The notes under the pieces are model-generated. The model searched no databases. It was not told the origin of the DNA and saw only the letters and a program-made list of their open reading frames with translations. Below, in pieces: positions 53,055-63,351 of a stretch of 64,000 nt of DNA. Position numbers and translations under genes: made by a program. This DNA comes from Thermoprotei archaeon (GTDB taxonomy: Archaea > Thermoproteota > Thermoprotei > Gearchaeales > WAQG01), in the NCBI GenBank assembly GCA_038881895.1, contig JAVZOV010000002.1, positions 98,961 to 162,960 of the forward strand, written 5' to 3'. Positions within the stretch are counted from its first letter, which is position 1. Every line of letters starts with the position of its first letter.

Positions 53055-53373
53055 AAATCCAAACGTAATATATACTTAATTTTTTAACTAATGAACACTC
53101 TATGTGTTGAAACTAATACTACTGAACATGTGCTTATTGCGTTCTTTTTCAGTTAAAATCTTAGGAATCAATTCTCTTAATCCTGACTTTTGTTATATAC
53201 ATAATCAGTTGAATTGTTATATTATTAGCTTGGTTAAGACTACTGTCATATCATAAACAAGCTATTGATGGTACTGATTAACATGCGGCTCATCGATCCT
53301 CTAATGGAAAAGAATCATGAGATGTTTTTAACGTGACGGAAAAGCTATATTCTAAAGCAAAACTATTAGGTAT
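53055..53373. other. Intergenic stretch between divergent etfB and the aldo/keto reductase gene
   Basis: About 320 bp without an open frame of note. GCTATATTCTAAAG at about 53343-53356 is a TATA-like element about 25 nt before the ATG at 53374. Nothing else is recognised. Confidence 0.4.
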
Positions 53374-54363
53374 ATGAATTATAGAAAGGTTGCAAATACA
53401 AAAATAGAGATATCGGAAATAGGTATTGGCATTTGGTCAGTAATTACTGATTGGTGGGGTTCAGACGTTAATAAAGCTGAAGATTTATTAAAGAAAGCTT
53501 ATGCTCTTGGAATAAATTTTTACGATACTGCTGATATGTACGCTGACGGAGAAGGTGAAAAAATTTTAGCTAAAGTGTTTTCGTCTAAAAGAGACAAAAT
53601 AATAATACTAACGAAAATTGGTTATGATTTTTATAATAAAAAAGATGGAAAAGCTCAACAAAACTTTGGCATAGAATACTTAAACTTTGCAGTAATGCAA
53701 TCACTAAAAAGATTAAATACAGATTACATTGATATACTAATGTTACATAATCCTAAAATGGGGATAATTAAAAATCAGATAGTTAGGGATTTCCTGATGC
53801 AACTTAAAAAGGACAGTATAGTAAGATTAATCGGCGTGGCATTAGGCCCGACATTAGGATGGAAAGAAGAGGGTTTTGAAGCAATTAGGCAAGGTTATGA
53901 AGGTTTAGAATATATTTACAACATAATTGAACAACAACCTGGAATTGATTTCCTATCTTTTCCTAATTCAGATCAAATAGGACACTTTATACGAGTCCCA
54001 CATGCATCAGACGTATTACTAGAAAGCAAATGGCCAATAACTTATGATCCAAAGTTGCATAGAAGTTTAAAAGATATTAACTGGATAAAGAGAGCTATAG
54101 AAAATAGTAAAGAATTATTAAAATTTGCAAAATCTAAAAATATGAAACTCTCGCAACTGGCAATAAAATTTGTACTATCAGAAAAGAAGGTCACATCAGT
54201 AATACCTAGCATATCAAATTTAAATGAATTAGAAGAATTTGTAAGAGCAGTAGATTATCCAGACTTATCGACTGATGATCTGAAATTCATCAACATTTAT
54301 TACAAGCAATACTATAAACAATTAAATGACGAAAGTATAAATGAAACAATAAAATTCAAATGA
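53374..54363 (+). CDS. Aldo/keto reductase
   Basis: 329 residues, a (beta/alpha)8 barrel. The catalytic tetrad is visible: Asp and Tyr in [18 protein letters not shown] (about 49-66), Lys in ILTKIG, and His in ILMLHNPK. C-terminal NADP-binding residues lie in [16 protein letters not shown]. The family reduces aldehydes and ketones with NADPH; the order resembles the archaeal/YhdN-like branch. ATG sits at leaderless distance from a TATA-like box. No pathway neighbour explains the substrate. Confidence 0.87.
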   Translation: MNYRKVANTKIEISEIGIGIWSVITDWWGSDVNKAEDLLKKAYALGINFYDTADMYADGEGEKILAKVFSSKRDKIIILTKIGYDFYNKKDGKAQQNFGIEYLNFAVMQSLKRLNTDYIDILMLHNPKMGIIKNQIVRDFLMQLKKDSIVRLIGVALGPTLGWKEEGFEAIRQGYEGLEYIYNIIEQQPGIDFLSFPNSDQIGHFIRVPHASDVLLESKWPITYDPKLHRSLKDINWIKRAIENSKELLKFAKSKNMKLSQLAIKFVLSEKKVTSVIPSISNLNELEEFVRAVDYPDLSTDDLKFINIYYKQYYKQLNDESINETIKFK

Positions 54364-54368
54364 ACACT

Positions 54369-55025
54369 TTAGAGCATGTCTGGGTTAATCAAAAACTGAT
54401 TCGTTGTTTTTTCATAACCTAAGGTAGTAACAGGACCATGCCCTGGATATACAATAAAATTATCTGGTAACTTCTTCAATTTTTTTAAGCTTATTTTCAT
54501 AAGATTTACATCACCACCGAAGTCCATTCTACCTATGGAACCCTTAAATAACGTATCGCCACTAAACAATGTATTATAACTAAGAAAACATGAACTACCC
54601 AGAGTATGTCCTGGTGTTTCTAATACTTTTAACGAAATCTTTCCCACACTAATAATGGATCCCTCTCTAAAGGTGCTATCAGGTCTAGGATCCTCAACAT
54701 AATCTAATGTGCTTAAAACACTTCTAACGTCATACATTTCTATTAAATTTTTAACTATTCCTTTAATATTCCTAAGAAAGGTCACGTCTTTTGAATGTAT
54801 CATAAATGGTATAGAATATTTTTTCTTAAGAATACTTACACCTAAGACGTGATCAAAATGACCATGTGTTGCTAATATCAACTTTGGTCTAATCAATTCA
54901 TCATCAAGAAAGTTTATTATTGGTGTCGGATCGCCACCAACATCAATTATTATGGCCTCTTTATCTTCATATACTACATAACAGTTAGTATTCAGTGGGC
55001 CAATAACAAATGTCTTAACTTTCAA
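54369..55025 (-). CDS. Metallo-beta-lactamase-fold hydrolase, glyoxalase II-like
   Basis: 218 residues from TTG at 55025, preceded by AGGTGA; a GTG at 55034 is too close to that site. Start KVKTFVIGPLNTNCYVVY is typical. Metal motif THGHFDHVLG (H-x-H-x-D-H), then PGHTLGSSCFLS, LFSGDTLFKGSIGRMD and the final YPGHGPVTT. These resemble hydroxyacylglutathione hydrolase-like thioesterases that are common in archaea and act on unknown thioesters. Convergent with the aldo/keto reductase, only 5 nt apart. Confidence 0.85.
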   Translation of the reverse strand: MKVKTFVIGPLNTNCYVVYEDKEAIIIDVGGDPTPIINFLDDELIRPKLILATHGHFDHVLGVSILKKKYSIPFMIHSKDVTFLRNIKGIVKNLIEMYDVRSVLSTLDYVEDPRPDSTFREGSIISVGKISLKVLETPGHTLGSSCFLSYNTLFSGDTLFKGSIGRMDFGGDVNLMKISLKKLKKLPDNFIVYPGHGPVTTLGYEKTTNQFLINPDML

Positions 55026-55087
55026 ACACCTCACCTATGTACTCTCTTTAAATGAACAAAATAAACTTGCTCTAAAATATGAAAATG

Positions 55088-56020
55088 CTATTGAATATTC
55101 TGCGCTGCATTTATTAATTGTTCATAGATTGAGATCCAGACCTTTCCATCTTTTCTAAGTTTATTTTCAAAGTTATTCTCTCCCACCCATCTTTCAAAAG
55201 CTTTCTTTAATTTTATACTCTTTGAACTTTTCGGCATAGTTTTTAAGTATCCAAGTTTTACTAATGCGATAGCAATTTTATCCCACACATGGTCCCATTC
55301 ATATACAGCTGATGGGGGTTCTCTTGATAACAGTGTTAAATCCCATAACTTAAATATCCTTCGTAACTCTGAAACTGGCTCAGGATGATCATCTACCCTG
55401 ATGTCTACATACCTTCCGACGCCTTCCTTACAACCACCGTATCCTCCACATTCCCTCATTACTATTATAGCTGCTGACTGTTTACCTCTCTTATCACCGC
55501 CGGCCTTTTCACCAGCTTCTAGAGATACTAATAATTTGTCAACTAACTCTCCGGACGTTTTTTCAAATGCACTAGCCATAGATTGTATAACACTTTCACC
55601 AGCTAATATGTTACCTTGAACTGCATATCCATTACCGACAATATGCCCCGCCCAAGAAAGACATTGCGAACCAGTATAAGCCGCTGCTTCTCCTTTCATA
55701 TTAACTACGCCGATTTGTCTATGTTCTCGTTTTGGATCTTTCTCAATAAGCTTTTTTATCACATCAGATGGTGATAAACCTCGCGATAAATATCTTAATG
55801 CAGTAGGACCATACTTAACATTAGCCAATGCTTGAGTTGCTACAGCTCCTATTTTAATCTTCACCCACGGAACAACATGTCCTACTGCGATAAATTTCGA
55901 TGCGACAGCTACACCTAAATCTCCCATCTCAGGATCAGCCGCAACTATCGAAAAAGTTGCCATTATTCTTAATAAGTTTACGTTGTTGTTAATAAGAGAG
56001 GGCATGTTAATAACTTTCAT
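55088..56020 (-). CDS. DUF1028 (Ntn-hydrolase-like) protein
   Basis: 310 residues. From residue 20 the sequence is the DUF1028 family core: MATFSIVAADPEMGDLGVAVASKF, then VPWVKIKIGAVATQALANV and GEAAAYTGSQCLSWAG, QGNILAG. The family is annotated as N-terminal-nucleophile-like with unknown substrate. The ATG at 56020 has a good ribosome-binding site (TAGGTGA) and a TATA box upstream, so a 19-residue extension precedes the normal first methionine (55963), unusual if the N-terminal residue is the nucleophile. The C-terminal 60 residues are basic and specific to this branch. Confidence 0.78.
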   Translation of the reverse strand: MKVINMPSLINNNVNLLRIMATFSIVAADPEMGDLGVAVASKFIAVGHVVPWVKIKIGAVATQALANVKYGPTALRYLSRGLSPSDVIKKLIEKDPKREHRQIGVVNMKGEAAAYTGSQCLSWAGHIVGNGYAVQGNILAGESVIQSMASAFEKTSGELVDKLLVSLEAGEKAGGDKRGKQSAAIIVMRECGGYGGCKEGVGRYVDIRVDDHPEPVSELRRIFKLWDLTLLSREPPSAVYEWDHVWDKIAIALVKLGYLKTMPKSSKSIKLKKAFERWVGENNFENKLRKDGKVWISIYEQLINAAQNIQ

Positions 56021-56157
56021 ATAATCACCTAACTAAAATAAACTCTAATGTATATAATTTTTAGTGTTTGTAGAAGATCAACATAATGTAACTCGAGAGA
56101 GTATGCTAAGTACAACTATGGAGATGGAAGAATCAATTTTAAGGAGTAAATCGTTAT

Positions 56158-56447
56158 AGGGCTTTGACACTCTCCACGGCTGAAGCCGGGAGATTCTCGG
56201 TTCCTCAGGCTCAAGCCTTCATCATACCGAGTTCCGGGCTGTGTCAAAGCAGCCCCCGCCATGGACATGTAGCCCATGGCCCGCTTGCTGGAACCATCCC
56301 CCCTTTCTCGGCTCGGAGCCTTATTCCAGCTTTCGGACTTCCGAACCACATGCGAGCGACCCGCTCAAGAAAACATTGTTTAAGCATTTATTTAAACCTG
56401 TCGACGATTCATCCCAGAACTGAAGCTCTAGGCTTTCCTGTCGCATT
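56158..56447 (-). mobile_element. Miniature IS605/IS1341-type element with tnpB tail, GC-rich
   Basis: On the minus strand the left end is at about 56447-56404 (GGAAAGCCTAGAGCTTCAG, then TTCTGGGATGAATCG) and the right end at about 56200-56158 (CTCCCGGCTTCAGCCGTGGAG, then AGTGTCAAAG). Between them a frame encodes RAMGYMSMAGAALTQPGTRY, which lines up with the last 30 residues of the intact TnpB (RWMSYMPIYGAASEPALNHA). The nuclease part of tnpB is gone. About 290 bp, much richer in GC than its surroundings. It keeps the whole segment that encodes omegaRNA in known systems. Confidence 0.65.
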
Positions 56448-56523
56448 TCTGTAATGTTTTTATTTAATCTATTTAAATAATTTAATATGAATATTTATCT
56501 GTGTCCATCTCTGTATTATTATT

Positions 56524-57759
56524 ATGAAATATTCTGATAAGGAGTTGATCAGAGGTTCTAAGGGTAATGAATTGTTAAATAGAAAAATAACCTTGTGTAT
56601 TACTGGTAGTGTATCAGCTTATAGGAGTATTGATGTTGCCAGGGAATTGATCAGGTTTGGAGCTGATGTTTATGTAATAATGTCTCATTCTGCAACGGAA
56701 ATTGTTCATCCATATGTTTTTGAGTGGGCAACGGGTAACCCTGTAGTGACTGAGCTTACTGGTGGCATTGAGCATGTAGCTCTTGGAGACAAGACTGATT
56801 TAGTATTAATAGCACCTTGTACCGCTAATACATTGGCTAAAATTGCCTCCGGCATTTCTGACACACCAGTCACTGCTACAGCATCAGTCGCCCTGGGTTC
56901 TCAGACACCCATAGTTATTGCACCAGCAATGCATGGACCTATGTACAAGAATAAAGCTATAGTCAACGCGATTGAACGTTTAAAGTCCATGGGTGTAATC
57001 ATCATAGAACCAAAAATGGAAGAAAACAAGGCAAAATTTCCTGATACTGATGATGTTGTGTTTAATGTTATTAATGTTTTATATCCAAAGGATTTGAAAG
57101 GTATGAATTTTTTAGTAACTGCGGGAGCTACTATTGAATACATCGATCCTGTGAGAATTATAACAAACAAGAGCAGCGGTAAGATGGGTGTTCAGATTGC
57201 TGAAGAAGCTTATTTAAGAGGGGCAAACGTAACGCTAATACTAGGTCGTTCCACTGTAAAGCCAAGGCGTGGAATACGAGTAATTGATGCAGAAACTACT
57301 GAGGACATGCTTAATGCTGTACTAAATGAACTAAAACATTCTAATTATCAAGTTTTCATCGCTGCTGGAGCACCAGCTGATTTTAAAGCAAAAAATCCAA
57401 GCCCTGTTAAGATAAATTCCAGATCCGGCAATATACATCTAGAACTTGAATCAACACCAAAAATAGTTGAATACGTAAGAAAGATGAACGACAAAATACT
57501 ATTGGTGACGTTTAAAGCTGAGTATAATGTTTCAAATGAAGTCCTCATAAAGGAAGCAGAGAAGTATCTTAATTTGGTTAATGCGGATTTAGTTATTGCT
57601 AATGACGTTGGACGTTCTGGTGTAGGATTTGGAACCGATACTAATGAAGTCTTTATAGTAGGCAAGAAAGGCTTAATAATGCATATACCACTCTCATCTA
57701 AAAGAATCATTGCGCAACAGATTATTAATGTAGTGAAGAGCATGTTAGAGGTTGAGTAG
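56524..57759 (+). CDS. coaBC: Bifunctional phosphopantothenoylcysteine decarboxylase/phosphopantothenate-cysteine ligase
   Basis: 411 residues. The N-terminal flavoprotein CoaC domain (about 18-190) has LCITGSVSAYRSIDVAREL, LIAPCTANTLAKIASGISDTPVT and APAMHGPMYKN (bacterial enzymes have PAMN at this site). The C-terminal CoaB domain has VTAGATIEYIDPVRIITNKSSGKMG and FIAAGAPADFKAKNPSPVKI. Together they make 4'-phosphopantetheine for coenzyme A. Ends 2 nt before the next gene, so the two are cotranscribed. Confidence 0.92.
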   Translation: MKYSDKELIRGSKGNELLNRKITLCITGSVSAYRSIDVARELIRFGADVYVIMSHSATEIVHPYVFEWATGNPVVTELTGGIEHVALGDKTDLVLIAPCTANTLAKIASGISDTPVTATASVALGSQTPIVIAPAMHGPMYKNKAIVNAIERLKSMGVIIIEPKMEENKAKFPDTDDVVFNVINVLYPKDLKGMNFLVTAGATIEYIDPVRIITNKSSGKMGVQIAEEAYLRGANVTLILGRSTVKPRRGIRVIDAETTEDMLNAVLNELKHSNYQVFIAAGAPADFKAKNPSPVKINSRSGNIHLELESTPKIVEYVRKMNDKILLVTFKAEYNVSNEVLIKEAEKYLNLVNADLVIANDVGRSGVGFGTDTNEVFIVGKKGLIMHIPLSSKRIIAQQIINVVKSMLEVE

Positions 57760-57761
57760 AT

Positions 57762-58484
57762 ATGTGCACGATAATAGGTGTCATAGATCCTAATTCATTA
57801 ATAAAAGTTATTTTTATGGTTAATAGAGATAAACCAGTAGATAAACCTTTCACAGGCGAAGATTTGCGTATTATGGATGAGAAAATTGTAGGAGTCTATG
57901 ATTATCGATCAAAAGGGATAGCCAGCGGATTCTCTTTAAAGTCTGGAGTATATGGGGCAGTTGCCAATATTTTAGGATACATGACCGAAAATTCGAGGGG
58001 AGTACTCCTATATAAAGCTCTAGCTTATAGTACAACATTAAAAGATGCCATCAATATTCTTTATGATGAAGCTAAGACTGGAAAATATAGTGCAGCAGTT
58101 TATGTACTTGGAGATGAGAATAACCTTGTCAAAATAGAGAACTTTAAAGAAAATATTAGCATAAAACGATCTAACAAACTCATGATAGCCACTAATTTTC
58201 TAGAATCTCTTGACTCTAATTATTATGCAAAAGACTCAATAGAACGGATGAATATTGCTTTAGATTATTTGTCAGTAAAAAATGAATATACATTAAATGA
58301 CTTTTTAATACTCGCAAAATACCATGGAAAAACAGCATCAATATGCAGGCATGGTAACAAAGGACAAACACTTTCAAGCACAATCTACATCATGGATAAA
58401 AATAAAAAATTATTTGTAAAATATGCTAAAGGAAATCCTTGCACGATTCCTCACAAAGAATTTATGTTCTCAATCAAAGATTGA
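57762..58484 (+). CDS. TANGO2/NRDE-family protein
   Basis: 240 residues. It starts MCTIIGVID with Cys2 ready to become an N-terminal nucleophile, followed by VIFMVNRDKPVDKPF, the 'N-R-D-E-like' motif that names the NRDE/TANGO2 family. Related Ntn-hydrolase-like proteins have unclear substrates; human TANGO2 affects lipid and CoA metabolism. Its tight coupling to coaBC (2-nt gap) is in line with a CoA link, though that is inference. Confidence 0.72.
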   Translation: MCTIIGVIDPNSLIKVIFMVNRDKPVDKPFTGEDLRIMDEKIVGVYDYRSKGIASGFSLKSGVYGAVANILGYMTENSRGVLLYKALAYSTTLKDAINILYDEAKTGKYSAAVYVLGDENNLVKIENFKENISIKRSNKLMIATNFLESLDSNYYAKDSIERMNIALDYLSVKNEYTLNDFLILAKYHGKTASICRHGNKGQTLSSTIYIMDKNKKLFVKYAKGNPCTIPHKEFMFSIKD

Positions 58485-58881
58485 TACTAGTCTTCATGAT
58501 AAAAATCTAGATAATTACAAAATTTTAAAATATTGAGCGTAAATGGTCTCTAAAACAGTATGAGATAAATTTTTCAAGCTCAAGAGTTTCTCATCATAAG
58601 GAATGTAAGAAACTTTAAAGAAATAAAACTCTTAGATGCGATAATTAAAAATTCGTAAATATCAAACTCTCAATTGTTCGAAGTATGTAATAAACAACAT
58701 CATTAGGTTATTAGTCTATCAAACTGCCTTGGGTAAGATTTAAATTGGGCGTACTAAAACATTATTGGTTTGATAAAAATGTATTGGCAAACTCACATAA
58801 GAAATTTATATAAAAACGATAATAACTACTTATATAAAGAAGTTAATTCCATAAGATTGTGGCATGATGGGGTAATCAGAC
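58485..58881. other. Intergenic stretch before the Re-citrate synthase-like gene
   Basis: About 400 bp with no gene. Two good TATA-like boxes, TTTATATAA at 58803-58811 and CTTATATAA at 58830-58838, lie in tandem before the ATG at 58882. The second would place the transcript start near 58860, leaving a leader of about 20 nt. Confidence 0.45.
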
Positions 58882-60219
58882 ATGAACTCAGAAACTACAA
58901 CACTAGAGTTTTTTAAGAATGTTTTCCCACATCATTCCCCTCCAATTTTAACTTATGAAACATTTGATCCTATTAGGAATAAGATCTTTTTAACTGATAC
59001 TACTTTAAGAGATGGACAGCAGGGTTGGAGAACGTTAACTGTTGAAGAATCACTGGAAATCTATGAAATACTTCATAAACTTTCTGGAAAAAAAGGTATT
59101 ATCCAAACTATTGAATTATTTCCATACACTTCGAAAGATCAAACCGTAATAAGTAAAATAATATCAAAAGGTTATGAATACCCCAAACCAATCGGATGGA
59201 TAAGAGCAAACAGTGATGATGTGGAGCTCCTTTTACAGACTGGATTAAAGACAACAGTAATGTTATGTTCCATCTCCGATTACCATATTTATTACAAATT
59301 AGGAATAAGCAGAGAAAGGGCCACGGAAAGATATTTATCGGTGATCTCAAAGGCTCTGTCTAAAGGCATCTCTTTAAAAATTGCTCTTGAAGATGTTACT
59401 AGAGCTGATGTTAAGCGTGTGGTTATACCGTTTATTAGAAAAGTCAAGGAATTATCAGAAGAATACTCACTTCCAATTATTATAAAGTTAGCAGACACTC
59501 TAGGTGTTGGAGTACCATTTTCCGAAGTACCATTACCAAGAAGTATTCCTCAGCTTATCAGAACTATAATAAACGAGACACCTATAAGCGGAACGTATTT
59601 AGAATTCCATGGCCACAATGACTTTCATTTAGTTGTAGCTAATCATATTTCTGCATGGCTAAATGGTGCTATGTACTCAAACTGTACACTTTTTGGGATA
59701 GGTGAGAGGGCTGGGAATTGTCCATTAGAAGCAATGCTTATAGTGTACAAAGAATTATTTGGCACTAACGCTGATATAGACTTAACACCTATAAACGAGG
59801 CAGCACAGCTTTTTAGAAAGTTAGGTCTAAACATACCAGACCATTATCCTTTGGTCGGTGAGAATGCTTTCAGAACAATGGCAGGTATTCACATAGATGG
59901 ATTACTTAAAAACCCAGAAGTCTATTTACCATTTGATTCTGAGAAAGTGCTAGGAATAAAACCAAAGATCGCAATCAACCCCTACTCAGGAAGAGCTGGA
60001 ATAATATACTGGATTACTAACAGCCTCAATATACATTATGATCATATAAAGAATGATGAAAGAATCAACATGATCTACTCCGAAATCCTACAAATGTTCA
60101 ACAACGGCAGAAAACACTCACTCTCAGATACCGAAATGCGCCAACTAATCTTTAAATACATGCCAGAACTTTTCGAAAAAGCACAATCAAAAATGCATAA
60201 TCAAAAATTTTCACATTAA
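58882..60219 (+). CDS. Probable Re-citrate synthase (homocitrate/isopropylmalate synthase superfamily)
   Basis: 445 residues. A DRE-TIM barrel: LTDTTLRDGQQGWR (37-50; catalytic R43, metal D44), GWIRANSDD, CSISDYHIYYKLG, LEDVTRAD, LEFHGHNDFH (240-249; metal His243 and His245) and FGIGERAGNCPLEA. The motif set and length, without the LeuA regulatory domain, match my memory of the Re-citrate synthase branch known from Clostridium kluyveri (about 450 residues) better than homocitrate, citramalate or isopropylmalate synthase. It would condense oxaloacetate and acetyl-CoA. The next gene, 24 nt on, is an isocitrate-type dehydrogenase, which fits. Homocitrate synthase remains the main alternative. 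Confidence 0.7.
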   Translation: MNSETTTLEFFKNVFPHHSPPILTYETFDPIRNKIFLTDTTLRDGQQGWRTLTVEESLEIYEILHKLSGKKGIIQTIELFPYTSKDQTVISKIISKGYEYPKPIGWIRANSDDVELLLQTGLKTTVMLCSISDYHIYYKLGISRERATERYLSVISKALSKGISLKIALEDVTRADVKRVVIPFIRKVKELSEEYSLPIIIKLADTLGVGVPFSEVPLPRSIPQLIRTIINETPISGTYLEFHGHNDFHLVVANHISAWLNGAMYSNCTLFGIGERAGNCPLEAMLIVYKELFGTNADIDLTPINEAAQLFRKLGLNIPDHYPLVGENAFRTMAGIHIDGLLKNPEVYLPFDSEKVLGIKPKIAINPYSGRAGIIYWITNSLNIHYDHIKNDERINMIYSEILQMFNNGRKHSLSDTEMRQLIFKYMPELFEKAQSKMHNQKFSH

Positions 60220-60243
60220 AAATTAGTTCGGTAGTGAATTCTT

Positions 60244-61287
60244 ATGAAGTATAAAATAGGTGTCATATATGGTGATGGAATAGGCCCCGAGGTTATCTCC
60301 TCAGCCTTAAAACTTCTAAATGAACTCAATTTTAATGCAGAGTATATAGAAATAAAAGCTGGGCTTAATTTCTATAAAATAAGCGGGAAACCTATCGAAG
60401 ATTCTGCCTTCGAAAAACTTAAAGAATGCGATGCAATACTCAAAGGACCAATAGCCACATTACCTGAAAGTTCCTACCCAAGCATCACAGTCATGTTAAG
60501 AAAACATTTTGATCTGTACATAAACTTCAGACCATTCATAAACATAATTAACAACAAATTTCCGTACTTTAATCTAATTATATTCAGAGAAAACACGGAA
60601 GGCCTATACTCCGGTGCTGAATGGAAATCAAACGACCTAGCCATCACACTCAAAATAACTTCAAGAAAAGCTACCGAAAGAATAGTCAAATATGCCTTAA
60701 ATTATGCTATGAAAAATAACAGAAAAAGAATAACAGTCGTTCATAAAGCAACAGTAATAAAAGAAACAGATGGCTTATTCAGAGAGATATTTTTCAATGA
60801 AGCAAAAAAGTACAGTTCAATAAAAGCCGATGAAATTTTAGTCGATTCAGCTGCTTACCAACTAGTAAAAAATCCTGAGGAATTTGACATTATAGTAACA
60901 CTAAACTTATACGGAGACATCCTTTCCGACCTAGTTGCGGGTCTGATTGGCAGCTTGGGACTATGCGGATCCGCAAATATAGGCGATGAATATGCACTTT
61001 TTGAGCCAGTGCATGGTACAGCATTAGACATTGCAGGTAAAGGAATCGCTAACCCAATAGGTGCAATTCTTGCCTCCTCATACTTACTAGATTGGTTAGG
61101 CGAAAAGAAAAATGATCAAAAACTAAAAACATTAAGCAAAGCAATAGAAAAAGCAGTAATCACAACATTAAAATCAAATAACCTCACTAAAGACCTTGGT
61201 GGCAATTTAAACACAAACGAGATAACAGAAATCATAATTACCAATACAAAAAATATATTAAAAACAGATAGCACGCTCACCTCTTAA
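60244..61287 (+). CDS. NAD-dependent isocitrate/isopropylmalate-type beta-decarboxylating dehydrogenase
   Basis: 347 residues. YGDGIGPEV at the start, the substrate loop [21 protein letters not shown] (Ser as in isocitrate enzymes, then Thr where they usually have Asn), [40 protein letters not shown] and [20 protein letters not shown]. The Asp-Ile pair after HGTAL is the NAD-type cofactor site, against Lys-Tyr in NADP enzymes. With the upstream gene it would turn citrate (via aconitase) into 2-oxoglutarate. Homoisocitrate or isopropylmalate dehydrogenase activity cannot be excluded by eye. Confidence 0.82.
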   Translation: MKYKIGVIYGDGIGPEVISSALKLLNELNFNAEYIEIKAGLNFYKISGKPIEDSAFEKLKECDAILKGPIATLPESSYPSITVMLRKHFDLYINFRPFINIINNKFPYFNLIIFRENTEGLYSGAEWKSNDLAITLKITSRKATERIVKYALNYAMKNNRKRITVVHKATVIKETDGLFREIFFNEAKKYSSIKADEILVDSAAYQLVKNPEEFDIIVTLNLYGDILSDLVAGLIGSLGLCGSANIGDEYALFEPVHGTALDIAGKGIANPIGAILASSYLLDWLGEKKNDQKLKTLSKAIEKAVITTLKSNNLTKDLGGNLNTNEITEIIITNTKNILKTDSTLTS

Positions 61288-61613
61288 TAGAATTTCACTC
61301 AATGTAACACTACATTCCATAGATCCTTTAAGTGAAAAGTATTATGACGTAAATTGAAGTGAAATAAAAAATCCTAATAAAGATATAATATTGATATAAA
61401 GAGCCTTATGTAAGAGCAATGCACTACAGCGAGGCCTGAAGGGGGGCTAGTCCTTCAGAGAGGAGAAGATCAAGAGGCACTAAAGAGTTGTCTTAATATA
61501 CGATCTGATGAGGAATTAAGCTAATTAGAGAATAAGTTTCATATTTGTTTGAGTTACTAGAGAGTTACGAATATATCTTTGTTTCTTCAAAATTAATTAG
61601 GTGGGAAGCCATT
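61288..61613. other. Intergenic stretch before gapN with an IS605-like hairpin
   Basis: No gene. At about 61428-61470 a hairpin CTGAAGG-N9-CCTTCAG is followed by AGAGGAGAAGATCAAGAGG, reminiscent of the right end at 35990-36030. It may be a solo right-end relic or a simple stem-loop. GAATATATCTTTG at 61569-61581 is a TATA-like box, and AGGTGG at about 61599-61604 is the ribosome-binding site for gapN. Confidence 0.35.
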
Positions 61614-63125
61614 TTGAAATTGTTGTCTGATGTATTTAATGATATTTATAAGGTCGATCCCGATGGTATTATAAGGTTTAAGGTTTTCTTGGCTGGTAAG
61701 TGGGTTGAAAGTGATAAATGGTTTAATGTGAAATCGCCCATTGATTTAAGTGTCATATCTAGGGTTTCAATACCAGTAACAACTGATATAGATGAGTCTC
61801 TTGAAATTCTTTATAAGTATGGTAGATGGGATATAAGAAATATGCCTGGTTATAAAAGGTTAGATGCTCTTTACAAAACAGCAGAGCTTCTTGAAAAATA
61901 TTCAGAGGATTTTGTTAACGCATTAATAATTAATGCTGGGAAGACTGTCCAGAGCGCCAAGGCGGAAGTTGCTGCATCTATAGATAGATTAAAGCATTCG
62001 AACCTCGATCTGAGAAAAATTGCAGGTGATTATATACCTGGTGATTGGATTGATGAGACTATTGAAACAGAAGGAATCGTTAGAAGAGAACCTGTTGGCG
62101 TAGTTTTAGCGATAACACCTTTTAATTATCCTCTCTTTGATACTGTTAATAAACTTTCTTACTCAATATTAGTGGGTAATGCTTTTGTTGTCAAACCCGC
62201 TTCGGCTGATCCAATACCAACAATTCTTTTATTTAGAATTTTAGAGTTAGCTGGAGTTCCTAAAAGATCATTAGCACTTTTTACGATCCCTGGAAGCGAG
62301 ATGGATAGAATTGTTTCAGATGCGAGAATATCAGCAATAAGCCTCACAGGTAGTTCAGAAACAGGTACAAGAGTATTAAAATCAGCCGGAATCAAACAAT
62401 TTATAATGGAGTTAGGTGGTGGAGACGCAGCTATTGTGCTTTCGGATGCGGACCTTAAATGGACATCCCAAAGGGTTGCCAGAGGAGTGTACAGTTATAC
62501 CGGACAAAGATGTGATGCTATAAAAATTATCCTAGTTGAAAACTCAGTCTATGAAGAACTCAAACAGTTACTCGCTGATGAACTTAAAAACGTTAAAGTA
62601 GGAGATCCTAGAGAAAACGTCGACATGGGACCTTTAATAGACGTTGAGACAGCTGACGAAATGATGAAAGCAATTGACGATGCTGTTTTAAAAGGTGGCA
62701 AAGTATTAGCGGGCGGTAAAAGATTGGGACCTACATACGTTGAACCAACGCTCATAGAAGTTCCCAGAGATAAAGTTGAGGATATGATGCTCTTTAAAAA
62801 AGAAATTTTTGCTCCAATAGCATTAATAACTAGTGTAAAAAACTTTAAAGAAGCGGCAGAGCTAAGTAATAAAAGGCTCTATGGACTTGATGCGTCAATA
62901 TTCGGAAAAGATATAGTAAAGATAAGGTACCTAATCAGACATCTTGAAGTAGGAGCAATATACATCAACGATTACCCCAGACATGGTATAGGATATTACC
63001 CATTCGGTGGACGAAAAATTTCTGGAATAGGAAGAGAAGGAATAGGCTACTCAATAGAATACACAACAGCCTACAAAACAATAGTTTACAATTATAAAGG
63101 AAAGGGAATCTGGGAATATCTGTAA
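61614..63125 (+). CDS. gapN: Non-phosphorylating glyceraldehyde-3-phosphate dehydrogenase (GapN family aldehyde dehydrogenase)
   Basis: 503 residues from TTG at 61614, chosen because AGGTGG precedes it by 9 nt and the length then equals the archaeal family's usual size; the frame is open to TTG 61545. Rossmann segment [33 protein letters not shown], base Glu in [12 protein letters not shown], catalytic Cys in [11 protein letters not shown] and [11 protein letters not shown]. Archaeal GapN oxidises glyceraldehyde 3-phosphate straight to 3-phosphoglycerate with NAD(P), the irreversible step of modified glycolysis. A succinate-semialdehyde-type dehydrogenase is the chief alternative. Confidence 0.83.
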   Translation: MKLLSDVFNDIYKVDPDGIIRFKVFLAGKWVESDKWFNVKSPIDLSVISRVSIPVTTDIDESLEILYKYGRWDIRNMPGYKRLDALYKTAELLEKYSEDFVNALIINAGKTVQSAKAEVAASIDRLKHSNLDLRKIAGDYIPGDWIDETIETEGIVRREPVGVVLAITPFNYPLFDTVNKLSYSILVGNAFVVKPASADPIPTILLFRILELAGVPKRSLALFTIPGSEMDRIVSDARISAISLTGSSETGTRVLKSAGIKQFIMELGGGDAAIVLSDADLKWTSQRVARGVYSYTGQRCDAIKIILVENSVYEELKQLLADELKNVKVGDPRENVDMGPLIDVETADEMMKAIDDAVLKGGKVLAGGKRLGPTYVEPTLIEVPRDKVEDMMLFKKEIFAPIALITSVKNFKEAAELSNKRLYGLDASIFGKDIVKIRYLIRHLEVGAIYINDYPRHGIGYYPFGGRKISGIGREGIGYSIEYTTAYKTIVYNYKGKGIWEYL

Positions 63126-63351
63126 AATGCTTTCATGGATTATCCATAATCCCTTAATAGAGCTATAAATATTTAGACATCAGATATCCTCCCAACTTTA
63201 ATCGTAGAACAATACTTAATATGCTAAATCTTATATTTAACCGTGAACATTCACTCTAAAGTAAATAGGTTTTTCAGTATTCCATCAACATAACATTGCT
63301 TTCTGCACAAGAAGCAAAAGTTTCTTTAAATTACTAAATTATAAGAGACAT

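Noticed and set aside
56116..56349. 77-codon open frame on the minus strand
   Set aside because: Its middle part is the leftover C-terminal tail of a tnpB inside the miniature element; it has no promoter and is not a gene of its own.
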